64,000 bases of DNA. Origin: Burkholderia sp. Ax-1719. Lineage in GTDB: Bacteria; Pseudomonadota; Gammaproteobacteria; Burkholderiales; Burkholderiaceae. A program made the translations under genes and the position numbers. The notes under the pieces were generated by a model. That model made no database searches and was not told the DNA's origin. It saw only the letters and a list, made by a program, of their open reading frames with translations. Positions 55,901 to 63,727 of this stretch are shown one piece after another. How positions within the stretch are numbered: the stretch's first letter is position 1; each line of letters starts with the position of its first letter. The stretch lies in assembly GCF_011753055.1 (NCBI RefSeq), contig NZ_VWWJ01000002.1, positions 310,001 through 374,000 of the forward strand, in the 5' to 3' direction.

Positions 55901-57212
55901 CGATCTCTCGGACGACATGATCCGCAAGCAGGATCTGCGCTATGGGGCGACCTCGTATCGCTACGATCCGACCGGACGTGTCGAGCAGGCGATGGGGCCG
56001 GGCTTGCCATCGGAAGTGTTCCGCTGGGATGCCGCGGCGAATCTCGTATCAGGCGATCATCCGGGCGGCTACGTCGAGCACAACCGGCTGAAGGTGTTCG
56101 AGGACAAGCGTTTTGAATACGATGCGTTTGGACGGTTGTCACGCAAACTGAGCGGGCATGGGCCGACGAAGGATCAGACCTTCGAGTATGACGACTGGCA
56201 TCAGTTGAAGACGGTCGTGACGAAGGACAGGCTGAATCTTTCGACTACGCATTTTGAGTATGACGCGTTTGGCCGGCGTATTCGCAAACTGAACGGCAGC
56301 TATGCGAGCACGGATTTTCTGTGGGACGGCATGCGACTGGTGCAGGAGACGTATCACGACCGGCGCGGCGTGGAAGCGTTGACGTATCTGTACGAGCCGG
56401 ATAGCTATGTGCCGCTGGCGCGTATCGATCATGCTGCGCCTGCGGCGAATGATGCGAAAGCGGGTGCGGATGTCGTTCGCGATGCGGTTTATTATTTTCA
56501 TAACGACGTGTCGGGGATGCCGGAAGAGTTGACCGACTCGGAAGGCGATCTGGTCTGGCAGGCTCGCTACAAGGTGTGGGGCAACGCGGTGCAGGAGGAG
56601 TGGATCCAGCGCGAAGCGCCGCGTCCGCAGAATCTGCGCTTTCAGGGGCAGTACCTGGATCGCGAGACCGGGCTGCACTACAACACGTTCCGGTTTTATG
56701 ATCCGGATGTGGGAAGGTTCATCAACCAGGACCCGATTGGGTTGAATGGTGGGTTGAATCTTTATGCGTATGCGCCGAATCCGGTGTTGTGGGTGGATCC
56801 GTGGGGGCTAAGATGTGGCCCGGGTGAGGCAACGGGCAGCGGGCGTACGGTTACGCCTGGCAGGTGGTTGCGAGGAACCCACGGCAATGCGGGTGTGTTC
56901 CCCAAATCAATTGCAGACAAATTGCGAGGACAACAATTTAGAGACTTTGATCATTTTAGATCAGAATTTTGGAAATCAGTTTCAAAAGACACTGATTTGA
57001 GCGGCCAATTTTCGAAGTCTAACGTTGCGCGCATGAGCGAAGGGTTAGCTCCAAAGGTCTCGGTCACTCAAGGGGTTGGAAAGAACACATCCTATGTTTT
57101 GCATCATATAGAGCCAATTCAGCACGGTGGGGGCGTTTATGATATGAATAACCTGCTTGTCGTGACACCGCGATATCATGCGGAAGTTCTTGACCCGTCA
57201 TATCATTACTAG
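52926..57212 (+). CDS. PAAR-domain Rhs T6SS effector with colicin-type HNH DNase tip
   Basis: 1428 residues from a GTG at 52926. Order: prePAAR motif AARKDDPISHT (residues 7-17), two hydrophobic helices (about 18-80), PAAR domain (about 95-190: GSTDVYVNDKAASR, CQNHSGPQMIAQGSGNVYIN, ARVSDKTTCDGTI), Rhs/YD-repeat shell (about 250-1280), the conserved cleavage-site motif PVLWVDPWGL near residue 1290, and a 134-residue toxin tip. The tip has FRDFDHFRSEFWKSVSKD, NVARMSEGLAP and LHHIEPIQHGGGVYDMNNL with VVTPRYH, matching colicin E9/pyocin S DNases. Base composition drops sharply at the tip. Immunity gene follows 10 bp on. Confidence 0.95.
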   Translation: MSSEQFAAARKDDPISHTSLLGDLLGMGGSLLGGAAIGWALTKVVQIGVGAAMTALEIGSGGLATPIVIGIGIGMAAVMEGSGLNEKIDGAAHALANAIAPPEIKGTIKSGSTDVYVNDKAASRAASPGDADTVACQNHSGPQMIAQGSGNVYINNQPAARVSDKTTCDGTIAVGSDNVFIGGGTQQVRDITPARKWVAWLGTAIGIALALCGRGKNNWSALKAALPCLAINLAGGLVGTALGHLFRVAMGHPVNVITGGKILDGADDTDFVLPGPLPIAWQRFYSSHDDRADSLFGRGWSVPISVELKIVRDTTGKIESITYWDEQGRDIVFPAVAPGESHFSVPEGLYLICTAGGHFVVESVDGMYRDFGMSNISDAESEVLKLWRLEDRNGNWIEIARDEADGKPRRLLDVTGRVLALNYAEAHPWRIESIDLVRGAEGELAETLVRYGYSEEGELASVTDRSGHIVRRFAYTDSLMTMHTLAGGLRCFYAWQGVGRDARVVRHWTDDGEAYTFDADLAQRAVTVTDQLGRITRWTWNEDQQPLSYTDAEGHVWRFEWNALRQLLGATDPAGHTTRFEYDDRGRQIARTDALGQSERTEWNGYYDLPVAETDAANARWTYRYDERGNLTMTRDPAGFATEYHRDERGLVHTVRDARGGYKHLEWNARAQLTAYTDCSGKTTRFAYDERGALARVIDAAGQQTVYEADAMGRVTAIVIADGARQTFRYDAAGRLIEVVDPNARSTRYELNPRGLLLARTDAAGRVVRFGYDEAFRLGTLTNENRERYTFRYDRRDQLIEEVRLDGSRRAYEYDACGFGIGLREGRLHTRFERDPLGRLTAKEAGRERCSYLYDKGGRIASAELYAVNANGPALKNRVSLKYGARGEVLEEYTPTGWLTHIYDELGNRTQTTVSGERRIDWLHYGSGHVHQIRMDGAEIADIERDDLHREVLRTQGKLTSHFGYDSVGRRARQSALRGAAPDPLLAKQWHYDLSDDMIRKQDLRYGATSYRYDPTGRVEQAMGPGLPSEVFRWDAAANLVSGDHPGGYVEHNRLKVFEDKRFEYDAFGRLSRKLSGHGPTKDQTFEYDDWHQLKTVVTKDRLNLSTTHFEYDAFGRRIRKLNGSYASTDFLWDGMRLVQETYHDRRGVEALTYLYEPDSYVPLARIDHAAPAANDAKAGADVVRDAVYYFHNDVSGMPEELTDSEGDLVWQARYKVWGNAVQEEWIQREAPRPQNLRFQGQYLDRETGLHYNTFRFYDPDVGRFINQDPIGLNGGLNLYAYAPNPVLWVDPWGLRCGPGEATGSGRTVTPGRWLRGTHGNAGVFPKSIADKLRGQQFRDFDHFRSEFWKSVSKDTDLSGQFSKSNVARMSEGLAPKVSVTQGVGKNTSYVLHHIEPIQHGGGVYDMNNLLVVTPRYHAEVLDPSYHY

Positions 57213-57221
57213 GAGTCGATC

Positions 57222-57431
57222 GTGGAAAGAGTTGATTTGATAGCGCTGGTTACAAGAATAAAGGAGTCGAAATATTCGTCTGAGAATGAAGCGGAAATCG
57301 ATATTGATGTTTTAACAAGGAATTCAATTGACCCGTACGCAATGGATTATATTTTTCAAAAAGAATACGAGGATTTGTCGCCCGAGGAGATCGTGGACAA
57401 GATTCTTTCGTATAAGCCAATTCAATTATAA
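57222..57431 (+). CDS. Colicin/pyocin-type immunity protein (Im-like)
   Basis: 69 residues from a GTG with AGGAG upstream, 10 bp after the Rhs stop. Acidic (YSSENEAEIDIDVLTRNSID, YEDLSPEEIVDKILSYK), matching the four-helix Im7/Im9 fold; the helix ending SPEEIVDKI corresponds to the Im9 segment SPxGIVxxV. It should bind and block the DNase tip of the adjacent Rhs protein. AT-rich compared with the Rhs shell, as for other acquired toxin/immunity tails. Confidence 0.88.
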   Translation: MERVDLIALVTRIKESKYSSENEAEIDIDVLTRNSIDPYAMDYIFQKEYEDLSPEEIVDKILSYKPIQL

Positions 57432-57449
57432 ATTTGTGTAATATCTGTG

Positions 57450-57731
57450 CAGCGAAGAGCTACGCCCGTAGGGCAAGCTGACGATCGATATTGGCCGCGG
57501 AAGCATTGCGCCGCGCCCGATCCACTACTGGCGAAGCAGTGGCACGACCTCTCGGGCTACATGATCCGCAAGCAGGATCTGCGCTAGGGCCCGACTGCGT
57601 ATCACTACGACCCGACCGGGCGCATCGAACAGGCGATGGGACCCGGGCTGCCTTCGGAAGTGTTCCGTTGGGACGCCGTGGCGAACCTCGTGTCGGGAGA
57701 TCGCCTGGGCGGCTACGTCGAGCGCAACTAG
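57450..57731 (+). pseudogene. Rhs shell fragment 1 (no toxin tip)
   Basis: Degraded copy of the main rhs gene region 55780-56090: KQW...DLSGYMIRKQDLR, YDPTGRIEQAMGPGLPSEVFRWD. It has frameshifts (a missing TAC in the KQWHYDL stretch) and stop codons (CAG-equivalent to TAG at 57586-57588 and at the end, where AACTAG replaces AACCGG). It ends abruptly without a DP-x-GL motif, so the toxin is lost. The following AT-rich segment and the SUKH gene may be remains of that cassette. Confidence 0.8.
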
Positions 57732-58080
57732 TTAGAGCAATCACCGGCGTTTCCAGTATTACATTGAAAACAACGATTTTCTCGAGTAATTTTTAGATTG
57801 ACAGATCGACAATAAAATTTTTCCCAATCCTCTGTTTTTTTCAAAAAATTCAATCAAGAAAGCTGATTGCGAGTCGTCACCTTGACAAAAAATCCACGCG
57901 GATAGGCCGCCAGTTGTTGAGAAAATTCAAGGTTGGGGCACAGCATATTTTTGAGTATGGTGAATTTTCCTGAATCCCATTGGTGCCATGCTTGATAGAA
58001 GCGATAGGCTTCAAGAAGCAATTACCGCGATGCAAAATTAGATGGATAATTCGTCGTAGATTGAAGAAGGGATTGAGATC
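57732..58080. other. AT-rich spacer before the first SUKH gene
   Basis: About 350 bp much richer in A+T than the rest of the window, with no supportable gene. It starts where Rhs fragment 1 stops and probably carries the relics of a lost toxin tip or intergenic cassette DNA. The ribosome site of the next gene (GAAGGGATTGAG) is at its end. Confidence 0.4.
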
Positions 58081-58671
58081 ATGGCCGAAAAAAGTTTGAT
58101 CGCTCCACTGCGCAGTAAGATGGAGCAATTTTCAGAGTTGGGTGTTGAGAGTGTCAATGACGGGGTAGCTTTATATGGGAAAGCTCCCTTTGTTGGCCCA
58201 AAGGCATTTCTTCATACGATATATCCTCCCTTAAGTAGTGAGGGGATTGTTGTTCTGGAAAGTGAAATTGGAGTGCGACTTCCTGGTCAGTTGGTCGATT
58301 TTTATCGTGAGTGTAACGGTCTTCACTATTTTGTCGATACGCTAACTTTCTATGGATTGAGGTCCAAGGCTGGTCGCAATTCTGCCGCTTTCTATCAACC
58401 ATATGATTTGAAGACACCTAACGTAGAGGAAAGAATTCGAGGTGCGCAAGACGAAATTATTTTCTTCGCGTGGTACGACTGGGACGGTAGTTTCGTGTAT
58501 ACAAAAACGAGTGATAGCAAGATTTATTTTTGTAGAAATGATTCCACGACTCCGTTGAAAGAGTGGCCATCGCTTCGCGATTTCATAGCCGATGAGTCGG
58601 AAAGAATATCTAAGCTTTTTGATGAAAAAGGCCAACCAATCGACGAGACTGCATCTACACTGCCGGTATAA
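58081..58671 (+). CDS. SUKH (SMI1/KNR4) family immunity protein, orphan
   Basis: 196 residues. VLESEIGVRLPGQLVDFYRECNG with the following HYFVDTLTFYGL is the SMI1/KNR4 domain core; IIFFAWYDWDGSFVYTK and PLKEWPSLRDFIADESERI complete it. SUKH proteins neutralise polymorphic toxins. No intact toxin lies upstream, only Rhs fragment 1 and 350 bp of AT-rich DNA, so this looks like an orphan immunity gene kept after loss of its toxin. AT-rich codon use supports transfer. Confidence 0.85.
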   Translation: MAEKSLIAPLRSKMEQFSELGVESVNDGVALYGKAPFVGPKAFLHTIYPPLSSEGIVVLESEIGVRLPGQLVDFYRECNGLHYFVDTLTFYGLRSKAGRNSAAFYQPYDLKTPNVEERIRGAQDEIIFFAWYDWDGSFVYTKTSDSKIYFCRNDSTTPLKEWPSLRDFIADESERISKLFDEKGQPIDETASTLPV

Positions 58672-58728
58672 AGTACGCTGTGGTCTCGAAACCGGCATCG
58701 TGCTCAACAGCGTCCGTTCCACGCGGCT

Positions 58729-59010
58729 GCGGCGCCCACTCGCTGAGACGGTCAGTGTAGTCGGCGCCATTGAGATTCTTCAAGTAACCCAATCACTGCC
58801 TTCGATCCCGCCATACTTGGCCGCGACGTCAACTGTGCAAACGGGTCAGCATTTGCCAGGCTTGATCAAATGGCGTGCCTAACCTGCCGCGCAGCGCAGA
58901 CACATAAGCACAAAGGGTGTTCGCTCGCTCCCGAGCTGCGCTCGTCGCCAATTGCTATTACCACGCCAGTACAGATGTAAATTCCAGAGTCGTGCGAAAT
59001 CGAGGAATTC
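58729..59010. repeat. Spacer repeat copy A (upstream of Rhs fragment 2)
   Basis: About 280 bp that align along their length with 62159-62460: shared blocks include ACTCGCTGAGACG, CAGCGCAGACACATAAGCA and CCACGCC, and both copies end GAGGAATTCTCGCAA directly before a Rhs piece. The copies are diverged and contain no intact ORF. On the minus strand a decayed reading (AYVSALRGR...QAWQMLTRLHS) hints at an old protein-coding gene of unknown family. Confidence 0.7.
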
Positions 59011-59908
59011 TCGCAAGCTGAACGGCAGCTACGCGAGCATGGATTTTCTGTGGGACGGCATGCGACTGGTGCAGGAGACGTATCACGACCGGCGCGGTGT
59101 GGAGGCGTTGACGTATCTTTACGAGCCCGATAGTTACGTGCCGCTGGCGCGTATCGATCATGCCGCGCCTTCGGCGAATGATGCGAGTGCGGATGCGGGT
59201 GTTGTTCGCGATGCGGTTTATTATTTTCATAATGACGTGTCGGGGATGCCGGAAGAGCTAACCGACGCCGATATGGATCTGGTCTGGCAGGCGCGTTACA
59301 AGGTGTGGGGCAACGCGTTGCAGGAGGAGTGGATTCAGCGCGCTGCGCCACGTCCGCAGAATCTGCGCTTCTAGGGGCAGTACCTGGATCGCGAGGCCGG
59401 GCTGCACTACAACACGTTCCGGTTTTATGAACCGGATGTGGGAAGGTTCATCAATCAGGACCCGATTGGGTTGAATGGTGGGTTGAATCTTTATGCGTAT
59501 GCGCCCAACCCTTTTGGCTGGATAGACCCTTTCGGGCTGGAGTTCGAGCCGATCGAATTTCCGTCGGAAGTTTTACATTCGCGAACGGTAACTGCCAGTA
59601 ATCCGTCGGGAATTTATGCGTATAAGGCAACAGGAAGTTACATATTGGACAAGCAGGCGTTGTATGACGCGGCAGCACTCGGAGAGCGACCTTCTGCCAA
59701 GTGGATGAATCATCATATAGATTATGATGCTGCGACGAATACAATGCGAGGGCAATTGGTTGATCCAAATTATCACTCTTATCCTCATTTCGGAGGATCT
59801 GATGATTTCAAACAGGCCACGGGGCATAAATATGGGACGCAGGGCGCGATTGATGAAGCAACCAGGAGAAATGACGCGATTGCAAAACGCGGAGGATCAG
59901 GGTGTTGA
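59011..59908 (+). pseudogene. Rhs fragment 2 with HNH-like toxin tip
   Basis: Corresponds to the main rhs gene from LNGSYAS (about 56290) onward, with a single in-frame stop (TAG at 59372-59374, replacing the Gln of RFQGQYLD) and no start. It keeps [13 protein letters not shown] and [10 protein letters not shown], then a new tip of about 120 residues: [58 protein letters not shown]. The paired His and later His suggest an HNH/endonuclease VII-type nuclease, but I cannot name the family. An immunity gene follows 15 bp later. Confidence 0.8.
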
Positions 59909-59923
59909 CTATAGAGGTGTCCG

Positions 59924-60451
59924 ATGTTAATTGATGGCCTGTTTTGTGGGGGCGGTTTTGATTTTTGTGATCAAGGTCCGTCTGTTTCTGAGGAAATCGT
60001 TAGAGAGGTCTTGTCTGGTGCGAATTTTAACGGTGTCGAAGATTTTGTTGAATTTTATGTGAAAAATAATGGTGGATATTTCAACCGAGGGGCGTATTTT
60101 TATCGGGATTTATTCTTTCGCGCAGATGTTGGTGATTATGGTTCGATGGAGGTGGAGAGCTTCTATTATGTTGGCGAGAAGTATCATGATGAAAGTGAGG
60201 TTAATCTTCGTTCGGCGGAGAAAGTTCGTAAGTTGAGGGCCAGGTATTCTGAAGAGAGGGATATTTTTTGTCGCGATCATTTTCCCTTTGCTGGCGATGC
60301 AGGGGATAATGATTTCTGGATTGATTTGAATAGTGGGGCGATTAAGTATATTTTGTGGGAATCCAGGGGGAATTCGATTGATGTTGTTGATATAGCTCCA
60401 GCGTTCTCCGATTTTGTGAAAAATATCGTTCCGCGTAGGCGTGAAGCTTGA
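59924..60451 (+). CDS. SUKH-like immunity protein for the fragment-2 toxin
   Basis: 175 residues with AGAGG eight bases before the ATG. VREVLSGANFNGVEDFVEFYVKN..., NNGGYFNRGAYF and DNDFWIDLNSGAIKYILWES fit the SMI1/KNR4-like fold, ending VVDIAPAFSDFVKNI. Position immediately after a toxin tip, acidic composition and AT-rich codon use make it the probable cognate immunity protein. Confidence 0.75.
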   Translation: MLIDGLFCGGGFDFCDQGPSVSEEIVREVLSGANFNGVEDFVEFYVKNNGGYFNRGAYFYRDLFFRADVGDYGSMEVESFYYVGEKYHDESEVNLRSAEKVRKLRARYSEERDIFCRDHFPFAGDAGDNDFWIDLNSGAIKYILWESRGNSIDVVDIAPAFSDFVKNIVPRRREA

Positions 60452-60548
60452 TTTTTGTACAGCGGTGGAAGTGATGGCCGATGTTGACTTCGGAGCCGAC
60501 ACAAGTGCTTGCGCCAGCTTTGAATCCGGCGCAGCGCCTCGTGTGTGG

Positions 60549-61449
60549 AAAAAGGAAGCGGGCCGAGAACGCTGTTCGTATCTGTACGACAAGGGCGACC
60601 GGATCGCATCGGCGGAACTCTATGCCGTCAACGCGAATGGCATGGCATTGAAAAACCGCGTGAGCCTCAAATATGGGGCGCGTGGCGAAGTGCTCGAAGA
60701 ATATACGCCGACAGGCTGGCTCACGCACGTCTACGATGAACTGGGCAACCGCGCGCAGACGACGATCTCGGGCGAGCGCACGGTCGACTAGCTGCATTAC
60801 GGCTCGGGTCATGTTCACCAGATCCGCATAGATGGTGTGGAAATTGCGGATATCGAACGTGACGACCTGCACCGCGAAGTACTGCGCACGCAAGACAATC
60901 TGACGAGCCAATTCGGCTACGACGGCGTTGCGTGGCGCTGCGTCCGATCCGTTGCTGGCGAAGCAGTGGCATTACGACCTCTCGGGCGGCATGATCCGCA
61001 AGCAGGATTTGCGCTATGGCGCGACTGCGTATCGCTACGACCCGACCGGGCGCATCGAACAGGCGATGGGGCCTGGGCTGCCTTCGGAAGTGTTTCGATG
61101 GGACGCGGCGGCGAATCTCGTATCGGGCGATCATCCGGGCGGCTACATCGAGCACAACCGGCTGAAGATGTTCGAGGACAAGCGCTTTGAATACGATGCG
61201 TTTGGACGTCTGTCACGCAAACTGAGCGGGCATGGGCCGACGAAGGATCAGACCTTCGAGTACGACGACTGGCATCAGTACACTGACGCTATTGAATCAA
61301 AGGTTATCGGGCTTAACAATATGTACAGGAGTGGGAAGCTAACAGATATGGACGTGGTTCTGGGGCTTGGGAAAATACAAGGGGCAGCGAGATCCGGATT
61401 GGAAAATGGAACTTTCAGTGTCGACCCAGCTACAGGAAGGTTGAATTAA
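60549..61449 (+). pseudogene. Rhs fragment 3 fused to a truncated toxin tail
   Basis: Matches the main rhs gene 55450-56205 (EAGRERCSYLYDKG to FEYDDWHQ). It carries a stop (TAG 60789-60791 where the parent has TGG) and a 26-bp deletion near 60927 that shifts the frame. At WHQ the shell, which in the parent goes on for about 90 residues to the DP-x-GL motif, jumps to YTDAIESKVIGLNNMYRSG...FSVDPATGRLN. This tail resembles the C-terminus of AHH-type HNH toxins but lacks the catalytic His residues. The stop overlaps the immunity start (TAATG). Confidence 0.8.
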
Positions 61450-62057
61450 TGAGTGAAGAACTTTATGTAGTTACGCCAGAAATTAATGCCTGGATCGGGA
61501 AGGCTGAATTTCGTCCAGATATGGAATTTCCTTGGGATGATGTCTCTATTTCAGGGGAAATTGATGCTGGATTTGAAATGAATATTGATTGGAAGAGGTT
61601 GAAGGAAATTGATCTCGACTATTTTAATAAATCTGCGCCAATTGTTAGCGAGAAATTTTCTTCTGTCTGTTTGAAGCAGCGGGTGGATTGCCAACTGGTT
61701 CCGCTTGACATTGTTCTCAATGGAAATAAGGTTGATGGGAAATATTATTTCATTTTGTTGAATAAATTTATATCGTTTGTGAATATGGAGAAAACAACAT
61801 TCACCAGGATGATGACTCGTGATGGAACTCGCTATGAGATGAGCAAAAATTTCCCGGAGATCCCTGAGTTTGATTCTTTGGAGAAAATTTCTATTAATAA
61901 TTTCGAAAAACCACCATTTTTTATGGCGCCGGAAATTGGGTTTCAACGTGTATGCACGGGATCCTTCAAGGCGGCAATCGAGAGCGACAATATCAAAGGG
62001 GTCGTATTCACGCCGATTGATAAAAATTTCAAATATGAATCTCTGTCTTTTGACTAG
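61449..62057 (+). CDS. Imm11-like (DUF1629) immunity protein
   Basis: 202 residues whose ATG overlaps the fragment-3 stop. PIVSEKFSSVCLKQRVDCQLVPLDI, KYYFILLNKFISFVNM and ESDNIKGVVFTPIDKN match the imm11/DUF1629 pattern (buried strands around xIVSExF and GVxFxP). Such proteins are often paired with AHH nucleases, which agrees with the tail upstream. Strongly AT-rich; presumably intact although its toxin is truncated. Confidence 0.72.
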   Translation: MSEELYVVTPEINAWIGKAEFRPDMEFPWDDVSISGEIDAGFEMNIDWKRLKEIDLDYFNKSAPIVSEKFSSVCLKQRVDCQLVPLDIVLNGNKVDGKYYFILLNKFISFVNMEKTTFTRMMTRDGTRYEMSKNFPEIPEFDSLEKISINNFEKPPFFMAPEIGFQRVCTGSFKAAIESDNIKGVVFTPIDKNFKYESLSFD

Positions 62058-62158
62058 CCTTGTGCTCACAAGGCTATATTCATGAAAATATGTGCGTTGG
62101 TTCACGTTGCCACGGTAATTAGTAAGAGACTGTGGGGGCGATACACGCTGTAACTCGC

Positions 62159-62460
62159 GCGGCGCCTACTCGCTGAGACGCTCAGCGCAGTCTGCGCCGT
62201 TCACACCCATCAAGTAGCCGCATCACTGGCTGCAACCCAACCTTTCTTAGCTGCTGCGTTAGCAAACCCTTCAGCTGTGTAAACAGATCGGCATTCGCCA
62301 AGGCTGGCCGTATGATGTGCAGAAGCCATTTTCTGCCGCCCAGCGCAGACACATAAGCATAAAGGACGTCCAATCCGTCGCGGGCCGCGCTCATTACAAA
62401 CTGTTCTCACCACGCCCGTAGAGACGCAAATGCCGGAGCCGAACTAAACCGAGGAATTCT
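62159..62460. repeat. Spacer repeat copy B (upstream of Rhs fragment 4)
   Basis: Diverged second copy of the segment at 58729-59010, sharing its order of blocks and the same right end GAGGAATTCTCGCAA. A minus-strand open frame of 70 codons (62182-62394, LYAYVSALGGRKWLLHIIRP) is the longest remnant, but with no recognised family and a broken counterpart in copy A. Confidence 0.7.
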
Positions 62461-63070
62461 CGCAACTGAATGGCAGCTATGCGAGCACGGATTTTCTGTG
62501 GGACGGCATGCGGCTGGTACAGGAGACGTGTCACGACCGGCGTGGTGTGGAGGCGTTGACGTATCTTTACGAGCCCGATAGTTACGTGCCGCTGGCGCGT
62601 ATCGATCATGCCGCGCCTGCGGCGAATGATGCGAGTGCGGATGCTGCGCGTGATGCGGTTTATATTTTTACAATGACGTGTCGGGGATGCCGGACGGAAA
62701 TCGCGGTCGAGAAAAGTCGATGTACGACTTGCAACGGAATGGCTATAAGGTCGTGGCCGAAGAAGTAACGATGAAGGTGAACGGAAAGCGGATTCGCGCT
62801 GACTTTGTTGCAACGAATGGACAGGGTAACTACCACGTATTCGAGGCTAAACATGGTTTAGGTCGATTGACCCAAAATCAGAAGGCAAGCGGAGTATTTG
62901 ACATGTCGAGTCCATCTAACACTGTGGACGTTATCGGTGGTGGCGTGATCACACCGTCCGCTGGTACCGCCGGGAGTTTTGACGTTGCAACTGGGAATAA
63001 GAACATAACAGACGTGCTGGGTACGCGCGGGACGTCATATGATGCGACTTTTCATGTATTGAAATATTGA
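62461..63070 (+). pseudogene. Rhs fragment 4 with PD-(D/E)XK-like nuclease tip
   Basis: Matches the parent from LNGSYASTDFLWDGM to the GMP of DVSGMPEEL, with a 1-bp deletion near 62662 (TTTATATTTTTAC against TTTATTATTTTCAT) that breaks the frame. The tip (GTG at 62678, 130 codons) reads MYDLQRNGYKVVAEEVTMKV, KRIRADFVATNG, YHVFEAKHGLGRLTQNQ. The D...E-x-K arrangement (RADF, FEAK) is the restriction-endonuclease-fold signature seen in several Rhs/CdiA tips. It may be silent now, or translated from the GTG. Immunity gene follows 9 bp later. Confidence 0.78.
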
Positions 63071-63079
63071 GGTAATAAA

Positions 63080-63700
63080 ATGGTCTTGGACGTAAAAAAA
63101 ACGTTCGAAAAGCGATTGCAGGAGGTTTTGAAATCCAATATCGATTTGGATGGTGTTAAATTTCTTCGAAACGAAATAACCGTCAAGAAAAGTGAGGATG
63201 CAGTCGGCAGAATCGGATTCAGGTTTCTGTCAAATGCTAACGGATATATTCTCGCAGCGTCCGCAGACTCTGCAGATCTGCAGAGCTTCTTCAGTGAGAT
63301 AAAGCCGCCATACAAGCCTAATATTGCCACAGGGCTTGCATTTGCAATGAACACATCCATGGAAATTGACAAGCTATTCTCTCCAAATCAAGGCGGAGCA
63401 ATTGCTTTGCCTCGAAATGAGGTAGAAATTGAGAGTGTCTGTCAATGGATTTGTGGGAAAGTCAAAGACGTTTATCTGCCTCGCGTTCTTCGCGTTCTTG
63501 AAGCCGATCCACGTCTTGTTGATGATGTATTGGCGAATCCTGATTACTATTCTTATCCGGTTTTGACAATAATTTTTGCTGTCTATAAAAATAATTTGAA
63601 TACAGATGGTTTGAATTTTGACTATATGTTGGGAAAAAAAGTTTCAAAGAATAAGAATTATGATGCTGAGTTGCTTAGAAAGCATGGTCTTCTCGTCTAG
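63080..63700 (+). CDS. Probable immunity protein for the fragment-4 nuclease
   Basis: 206 residues, GAGG eight bases upstream of the ATG, 9 bp after the toxin stop. I do not recognise a family. It contains VKKTFEKRLQEVLKSN, FFSEIKPPYKPNIATGLAF and VYLPRVLRVLEADPRLVDDVL, mostly helical, AT-rich. Placement directly behind a toxin tip in a run of toxin/immunity pairs is the main evidence. Confidence 0.65.
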   Translation: MVLDVKKTFEKRLQEVLKSNIDLDGVKFLRNEITVKKSEDAVGRIGFRFLSNANGYILAASADSADLQSFFSEIKPPYKPNIATGLAFAMNTSMEIDKLFSPNQGGAIALPRNEVEIESVCQWICGKVKDVYLPRVLRVLEADPRLVDDVLANPDYYSYPVLTIIFAVYKNNLNTDGLNFDYMLGKKVSKNKNYDAELLRKHGLLV

Positions 63701-63727
63701 TCGTGAGGATGTTGTTGCTTTGCATCG

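Noticed and set aside
58729..59010. Insertion sequence upstream of Rhs fragment 2
   Set aside because: No terminal inverted repeats, target duplication or transposase motifs could be seen; reported only as a duplicated spacer.
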